From NCBI RefSeq assembly GCF_015832195.1, contig NC_052021.1:30096786-30160785 (forward strand): a stretch of DNA of 64,000 nt. Direction: 5' to 3'. The DNA is from Motacilla alba alba (taxonomy: Eukaryota > Chordata > Aves > Passeriformes > Motacillidae). The notes under the pieces were generated by a model. That model saw only the letters and a list, made by a program, of their open reading frames with translations, was not told where the DNA came from and did not search any database. Position 1 is the stretch's first letter; each line of letters begins with the position of its first letter. Shown here one piece after another: positions 56,791-64,000 of the stretch. The position numbers were made by a program, and so were the translations under genes.

Positions 56791-59557
56791 GTATGTGGTT
56801 ATTATACAAACAGAGTTATAATATCCACACACTTTGAAAGAGGAAAAAATACAGGTAGCTAAAAAATAAGTGACATAGATAATTTTGGGTGGCAAAGAGG
56901 CACAGTGGTGAGTCCAAAAAGGTCTATGAGAAGGATCACGAAGAATAATGCAGTTAATGGAATATATAAATTATTATTCATATGCCATATGTAAAGCATG
57001 ACTCACACATGCTTTCAATACTTTCATAATTTGAGCTTGTGTCTCATTAGGAATATGATTCAGGTGTATAAATGAGACTTCAAAGATTTTAACATGGGAG
57101 GAGAGAAATAGTCCCATAACAGCAGGTTGAAAAGGCAAATTGTGACTATCAAGTGAGGTGTGGCAAGGTAATGACAAGCCACCACTGACCAAATCTTCCT
57201 GTTCTTTCCCCTTTAATAATGTTGTGCTTTTTAGAGTCACAAACTAAGTTTGTGATTAAATTAATTTTAATTTTGTAATAGAAGAATTGTAGCACTAAGT
57301 TAATGTATCTACTCCAGCAGCCCATGTCTGGTAGGGACTTTTAGGAGAAGAGAAAAAGGATATGCTGATGCCTTCCCTGTAAAAAACCTTCCAGTGATCA
57401 ACATTCCAGGTTCCTCTAAGGCAATGGTTTAATTCAGAGAGATTTGTTCCGTGGGGTTTTCTCTCACAGATTTCTCTGGGTTTTATTCATCCGTATCCAA
57501 AACAAACTACTAAAAACATGCCATGTTTTCACTTTGCAACTTTGGGTTTTAAGCTGACCACCTGATTGATAACTTTAGGATTTTTTTTTTCCTGGTTTCT
57601 GCTTCCTCAAGTTCTACCTCATAGTTTACTTGCTGCACTGAACCCTTAAAGTTATCCACTAGTCAATAGGCTTAAAACCAAAGACATGCAATTAAAACAT
57701 GGCACTTTTTGGCAGGCATTCTGCCTGAATTCCTGCCTTCTTTCACCTACAGAAGAAGTCAAAAAAAATTATTCTTGAGTACTGCTAAAGATGCAGCTTG
57801 AATTTCTAAACAGGAGAGTATAGACCCACGTACCAGGCATTTCTGCAGAACTAGAAAAAAAAAGAATGTTCTGATGTTGAAAATTGATCAGCATAAAGAT
57901 ATAACATGAAATACAGATATCTAGTAGTTAAATTTTAACAAGTTTTTGTTCTCCATCTCTTCCTCAGCAATTTTCTCCTGCCTTCATTAGTTAACTCACT
58001 CTGCCTGAAGCAGTAAGCTTCTGATGCTTAAGAAAAAAACAGAAAACCAGTAACTCAAGAGACCCTCAGAAGCTTTGATCATTTTTTCACTCATGCTAAC
58101 CTGCAAATCTTGCCTTTTTTCACTTTGAAACTTCTCACTATAAATTCCTGTAGGAGAGTCTCCCTCTCTGCTGCTGGGGTCCTTTCAGGTGAACTTCTTG
58201 TAAACACTTTCATTCTCAGGCTGCTGAGGAGAGTTCTCCAAAGCAGCTGAATGCCACAGAATAAACACATTAACCAGAGAGTCAGAGCTTCTCCAGATCA
58301 TTAAGATATCAAAGATGTGAATAAGCTCAGCATTTTTGACTTGTGATTTCTCTCCCTCTGCAAAAGCCAGTAGAAGGCAGCCCTGAAACCATGTTGAGCT
58401 GGACAGTTACTCACCAAGGTTAGCCCTGCAATAAATTACCAGGAGTCTCATCCAAAATCAATGACAATGTTCATTTCTTCATAAAATGATCACTTACCAT
58501 TTTTCCTCCAGTAACTTTATTAAGTCATGGTTCAGTAATTAAGAGCATCTTGCATGTATTATTCATCTTTAAAAGATCAGATGCTAAATCTCAGATGAAA
58601 AGAAACTTAATATTTTTGAGAACTCCAGCCATATGATCTGGAAACAATATTGATTTAGTTAGCCTGGTTAGTGTTAATGGCAATAAATACTACTGGGAAA
58701 ACACAAAATAAGTTTAAAAACATTTCTTCCTTTTCCAAGTAATAAACTGCATCATTGACCTTTTTGTTCAAGTGCTATCTACATGAGATTCACACATTTC
58801 CCAGCAGAGCCACTGCTTTCAAATTAGGCAATTTATTGGAATTAAAACTAATTTGTAATTTAAAACTATTCATAACAGCATTAGGATTATTTTATTTACT
58901 GGATGACTGGAAAGTTAATACTGCAATGATGAGCTTCTCAAACTGCTTCCAGAATAATAATCATGCTGCAAAAACCTGAATACAACTGTCTTAAAACATT
59001 TATAAGTAAAATTCCCAACCCCAGACAGTTACATTCTCCAACATCTCTGTTAGAGAGGATTTATTTGTGATATCAGTCTATTAAAACATCAGATTGAGGC
59101 CAATTGAGGAGAGCAGCATTAGGAGTCAGAAATTCCTGTGCTGTCCTTATTATACCTTTGCTTGAACCTCAAGGGAGAAAGCTGTCTTGTAAGGTCTTTT
59201 AAACATACAGAGTGCCTCAGGCACTTACCCCTGCAACCATTAATCACAGAATTTTCTATTCTGAAGTACTAAAAGAACAAGGATTTATTAGTACTTTATT
59301 CTGAGGATGTACAGGAGTGACTTTTCTTGGGAAGCCAGCACTCCAGATCCTCTCATAAACCTACCCAAACAGCATCTGACCTTTCAAAAATGTGTGCTTT
59401 GCTAAAGGTTACATATTCTGACCTTCCCAGACCTGTCAGTGGAGAGGAATTTGCCTGACTCAGCACTTGAATTCTGAATCTTTGAAAATCACATTCTTTT
59501 TGATTTTCAATCCCCCTGCCAGCTCATAGAGACTGCATGACAAGTGTACAGCTTGAG

Positions 59558-59720
59558 ATACGGTGGAATAATGGTTTATGTTGAAAGGGGCATAAAGATC
59601 ACCTTGTTCCAACCCCCTGCCATGGGCAGGAACCAGGAACACCTTCCATCTGACCAGGCTGATCCGGGCCCCATCCAACTTGGTGTCAAACATTCCCATC
59701 CTTCAAAACCTCCCAGCTCT
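59558..59720 (-). mobile_element. CR1 LINE fragment, antisense
   Basis: The plus strand reads 'ttgttccaaccccctgcca' then 'gggcaggaac', 'acaccttccatctgaccag', 'gctgatccgggccccatcc' and 'aacttggtgtcaaacattc', matching the reverse complement of a CR1 3' region. Short and truncated; non-coding. Confidence 0.85.
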
Positions 59721-62700
59721 GGTCCTGTGCTCAGCTCTGTCAGAAGCAGGGGAGAATTTTTTTCTTTTGACATTTTGATCATGTCCAGACCCAAATTTCC
59801 AAAGGCCTGTGATGAGTTAACCATCCAACCAGTTGTAATGTCACAGCTGCCATTAGAGCTCAGAAGTTGTTTTCCTTGGAAATGCAGAATTCCCCTAAAT
59901 AGCAGATCCAGCTGATGTAGCTCCCAGTTACAGCAATATTCCTGCCCCCAGAGCTGCCCTGCTGGAAGTGTTTGGGCAGCTGTCCAGTGAGCTGGGTTGG
60001 GCAACTGGTCTCATTGAAAAATAACAGTGTGAAAAACAAAATTATTAATAAGTGGGGTTGGTTCACAGGCTGTTCTCAAAGCATCTCTGACTCACTACAG
60101 AAGGCTGGAGGTGGACAGACCATGACCCTGACACCATCCCTTGTGCCTTTCTGACAGTGGCAGGAAACGCGTGGGTGTATGCAAAGCCACAAAAACCCAG
60201 GGTGCCCACGGTTCTGATAGAGGTCTCCAGACTGAAATTCAGAAGATTCTATTAACAGCTCACTGGCTCCCACATTTAACCAGATTATTTGCCCCCAATG
60301 CCCACATTTCAGTGTTCACATATTTATCTTCTCCCTGCACGTATTCTACCGCTACCCAATGGGTCCAGCTAATTTTTGCAACATCCCACATGCACACATA
60401 TTTTTCAGCAAGTGGCAGCCAGATCCACATGACTCATCCTCAGAAATTATCTTTTCCTACAAAGCTCCAAGGGTACAAAATTTCAGCCATCTCCTAACAA
60501 CCAGCCCTGTTGTTGAGTCCCTCTGGTAAGTGGTTGCTCCAGTCATAGACGTGGCAATTAGTGGTGATGGAGAAAGAGCCTTTAATGCACAATTCCCAGC
60601 TGTGAGCAGAGTGATTCTGGCTCTTGGCTGAGCTTATTGACACTCTGCTTGTTTCTCTCTCCACACACGGGAATGGAGAAGAAGATGAGGTCTGTGTTAA
60701 GAATTCAGCACAGGCTCGATGCTGTTTTCAGCAGAGATTCAGTGAGGCCATGGCAATATTCATCTGGTTCCACGTGACTAAATCACAGTATAGGTAAATA
60801 AATATCATCTTATAAGCTTCCCAGAGGAAGCAGTCTGAGAAATAGAGGTAATACAGAGCTACTACGTCTGCAGGGAGTAAAGTTCTGCCTGTTAATGAGA
60901 CAACTAAGAAACAGGAAAACCTTTTTTGTATGTGCATGACACAAAATAATTTCTAATTCTTCTTCCCCCCCCCCCCCCCCTCCTCCCAGCTCATCAGCAC
61001 CCAGAAATAAGAGGAACTTCTAGAAAGGTTTTTCAGACCCTTTTGTCAGACAACAAATATTTCTTTTTTTCTCCAAGGCATTGTCTACCCCAAGGCTGTG
61101 CAGGACAGCAAGAACTGGTTGTAATTGCAGAGGGAATAATCAGCCATGCAGAATTTCTGTCCTCCCACTGGCCATGGTCACACTGAGCCATGCTGGGCTC
61201 TGCACCAGCCAGACTCTGCACCCACCTTTGATCACACAAAGGGGCCTTCACAAAGGTTGATGGGGCAACCCACAGTTTGCAGAGAATCAGCACGGAGCAG
61301 ACATCAAAGGTCACACAGCAGTGTCCCATTGAAAAAGTCTTGTCCCATAAAGGAGGAATCAGATTTACCAATATGCAGCCTTGAACAATCAATAGAAATC
61401 CTTTGAACAGTTTGATCTGAAGTTCAATGATTGCACCGGATGATTTATTTTTCTAATACTTTACACATTAGCCTGTCTTCACTATTTCTTTAAGCCCTGG
61501 CTGCCCTGTGTACAATCAGCTTTAATGGGTGCAATCAGGTATAAAAGGGATGTTCATTTCCACAAAAATATCACTAAGGATTTAAAGTGTCCTTGAGTAA
61601 AATTAAATAAAAAAAAAAGAGAAGTAAATAAAAAGAGGAAGTGAATGACATTGAAAACCATTTGCGCTTAAAAAATATAATCCTATTGATGTCCATAGAA
61701 ATTAAATCAAATGGAGAACACTGAAATGAAAATTATCCTTTCATCTACACAAATTATTGGAAAGTAGTTAGACAAGGTGATTGTTATGCAAATGTAGATC
61801 CAATGCAATCACAAGGCCTGGGAGTATTTTCCAGGAAGGCACGTTAACTCTTTCTAACACATTATATCTGCTTTGTCCAGAAGCCCTTGAGTCTGGCTTT
61901 TCTATTCATCCCCATGTGCTTTGTCTTGAACAGAAATATTTACAGTTATGAGCATTCACACACAAATTCATTTGATGTTTTGCATGAGTTACAAATGTGG
62001 TTGATGAAGAAATGAGTGGTAATGTATATAAGCTTCTGTAAAGCATTTACATTACTGGCATATGGCACTTGGATTAAAAAAACGGAATGTACACAAAAGT
62101 AATTCATTTTAGAAAGTGAGCTCAAATGTAGATGACATATACTTGAGGGAGTAAGAGGTTATCACACCATCTCTGGGGAAAGGTTTATGCAGGTGTTTCG
62201 TAAAATAAAATTTTATTTTATAAAAGTCACAAGGGATAGGTTTGTACCCGCAGAGCAGCAGCAGAGAATGAAGCAATGACTTGTACCCCAGAGAGACAAA
62301 AAAGCAGATACCCCTGCACACATGCCAGGCTTCCTACAGCCTTGGCTAGGAGTATGGGGGCAGAAATGGCCACAGATCCCAGATTCGTACTTGTCAAACA
62401 TAAAATTTTAACTTTGTGGTATGAATAAGTAGCACTTGGAGGAACCTGAGGGAGAGAGAGAATTGTATCCCAGTCACCAAGCAAGGCTGTGTGCAGGCAC
62501 AGAGCAGCCAGAGAGGGCTCTGGTGGCTCCCAGCTGCTAGAGGTCCAACAGGAGCCTCTGGGATCCAAGCAGAGCAATATCATGCTGAGGGAGAGAAATG
62601 TTTGGTGGCAAATGATCCAGCCTCAGCAGCAGCAGAGCCACAGCTCAGTTTAGTGACAGCTCTCATGGGTCTTGTCGATGGATCAGCTGCAGTTCTTGAC

Positions 62701-64000
62701 ACCAATGTTTTTCCAGCCCTGTCCTCACCCTCTGTGTGGCCCCGTTGCTCAGACCTAAACCATCCCATTTCTGGAGGTGCACTGTCAGCTCCCAAGGTAG
62801 TCTGGCCTTCCCAGAGTATCCATCTCCCTCAAACAGCCAGGAAAACCCTGTTGCACCAGGCTGCTGGCTGTGCCTGCCCCACTCCCATTAATTGCACCAT
62901 GGCTGGCTGCTGGATATTTGTGGGGCTATTTAATCTTTCCCAGTTTCTCCCTACCCTCTAAAAATGCCAGAAAACAAAATACTCTGTAGTTGCTTTTCCT
63001 AGAATTCACTGTTATCAGGAAAGCCTCAAGGGACCTCCATATGAGTGCATGCAAGAGGAGGTTAAAAGGTGAAGATGTTCTAATTCATGCAGACATGATG
63101 GGAACATCTGGTAATGGAGGGACTATTAATCAGCAAAAGGCATAATGAGAGCTGTAGGCCAAAGCTAGAGCTGGATAAATTGAAGCTAAAAATAAGGCAA
63201 AAAACATCAGGTATGAAGTTTATTGGGCATTGGAGAAATTTTCTGAGAATATGGGATTTTTTGTTGCTCAAAGTCTTCCTAAATATGATTTAAGGGCTGG
63301 TTGTCTTTCTAGAAGAAATTCTGTTCCTGACTAATGGATTACAGACTTCAAGTTATGACTGAGGCTGCTTGTGCCATACACAGCATCCAATTATCCAGAG
63401 CAAGTTCCCCTTTCCTTAGGAAAATGCACTCCTGTGGAAGTGAGGGAGGATAAACCCCTGCGTGCATTAAGAGTTAAACCCTGCATCGCTCTCTGATGCA
63501 CATGCCCTTCTTCCTTGCCTGGGATTTGATTGTGAATCTTGCTAAAGAACTTTTACTTCTATTTAAAGCCATGGGTAGGGATGTTCACGAATCACATGCT
63601 ACATCCCTGGGTTACAGGGACACGAATTTCAGATTGGAATAAACGGATCTGTGACGACAAAGGCTCAGGAGTGAGATTAATTTAAACTACAGGGACAGCT
63701 GCTGAGCATTTCCCAAACAAAAGGCTGCTGTTGGAACAAACCCTGACACGTTTAAAAGCTGGACAGAAGGAATCCAAGAACGCTGAGTGTGTTCATTGTA
63801 CTTGCTAAAAGCATGCCTCACTCCTCATGCTATTTTAATCAGGCAGCAATACACAGAATTAAGACACACGTCTCCCACCAGACTGTCTCTTCTCCGTGTG
63901 CCTCTGCTTCTGCTCCATCTGTAACTTTTCCCAGCATAACGAGAAATTGCCTCACAGCAGAGGAATTATGCAGATTTTATTATAAGGTGAGGGGAGGCAA
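59721..64000. other. Non-genic interval to the window end, no gene seen
   Basis: No coding exon, RNA gene or mobile element was recognised apart from a poly-C run. The open frames of 118-156 codons near 62.2-63.0 kb overlap on opposite strands and show no domain. Confidence 0.55.
60965..60980. repeat. Poly-C tract (16 C)
   Basis: An uninterrupted run of 16 C in a pyrimidine-rich stretch (about 60956-60988). The minus strand could form a G-quadruplex. Confidence 0.9.

Larger units (their letters stand above)
48843..59554. other. Non-genic interval, no gene seen
   Basis: AT-rich unique DNA without a supported exon, RNA gene or mobile element. It contains a GT microsatellite (about 50076), an AC microsatellite (about 54757) and a TATCTAT-type repeat (about 56753). 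Short open frames (about 97 codons or fewer) show no domain. Confidence 0.6.

Overview
This window reads as vertebrate, almost certainly bird, nuclear DNA. It is AT-rich and CpG-poor, nearly all non-coding, and carries at least five copies of CR1, the LINE family that dominates bird genomes, plus pieces resembling avian endogenous-retrovirus LTRs. Nothing identifies the species.

Only one protein-coding gene can be supported: an intronless coding sequence on the minus strand (36308-37342) for a 344-residue class A G-protein-coupled receptor of the prolactin-releasing peptide receptor family (PRLHR/GPR10 and its PRLHR2/C-RFa-receptor-like paralogues). The rest of the window looks like a gene desert around this receptor.

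Layout: 1-190, a CR1 3' end at the window edge. 190-21360, non-genic DNA with two probable solo LTRs (about 5014-5469 and 10690-11097), a small CpG cluster next to the second, and a CR1 fragment at 17.1-17.5 kb. 21.3-28.1 kb, a CR1 fragment followed by two collinear copies of a block holding a decayed LINE reverse-transcriptase relic. 28-36 kb, non-genic, with an A/C-rich simple repeat and a CR1 fragment. 36.3-37.3 kb, the receptor, with a compound GT/GA microsatellite about 0.4 kb upstream. 37.8-43.7 kb, non-genic.

43.7-48.84 kb holds the most striking object: about 5.1 kb of a 31/32-bp GC-rich minisatellite. About 36 units lie in one orientation; at about 44877 the array flips, about 125 units run the other way, and it flips back for one partial unit at about 48820. 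Each unit is a nearly invariant core of about 23 bp plus a short variable linker whose flanks form a CCAC...GTGG palindrome. The inverted array contains higher-order repeats, including a tandem duplication of about 0.95 kb. The very long open reading frames here are by-products of a repeat unit with no stop codon in any frame on one strand; I do not call them genes.

48.84-64 kb is again non-genic, with a CR1 fragment near 59.6 kb and several microsatellites. No tRNA, rRNA, CRISPR or bacterial-type operon structure was seen.
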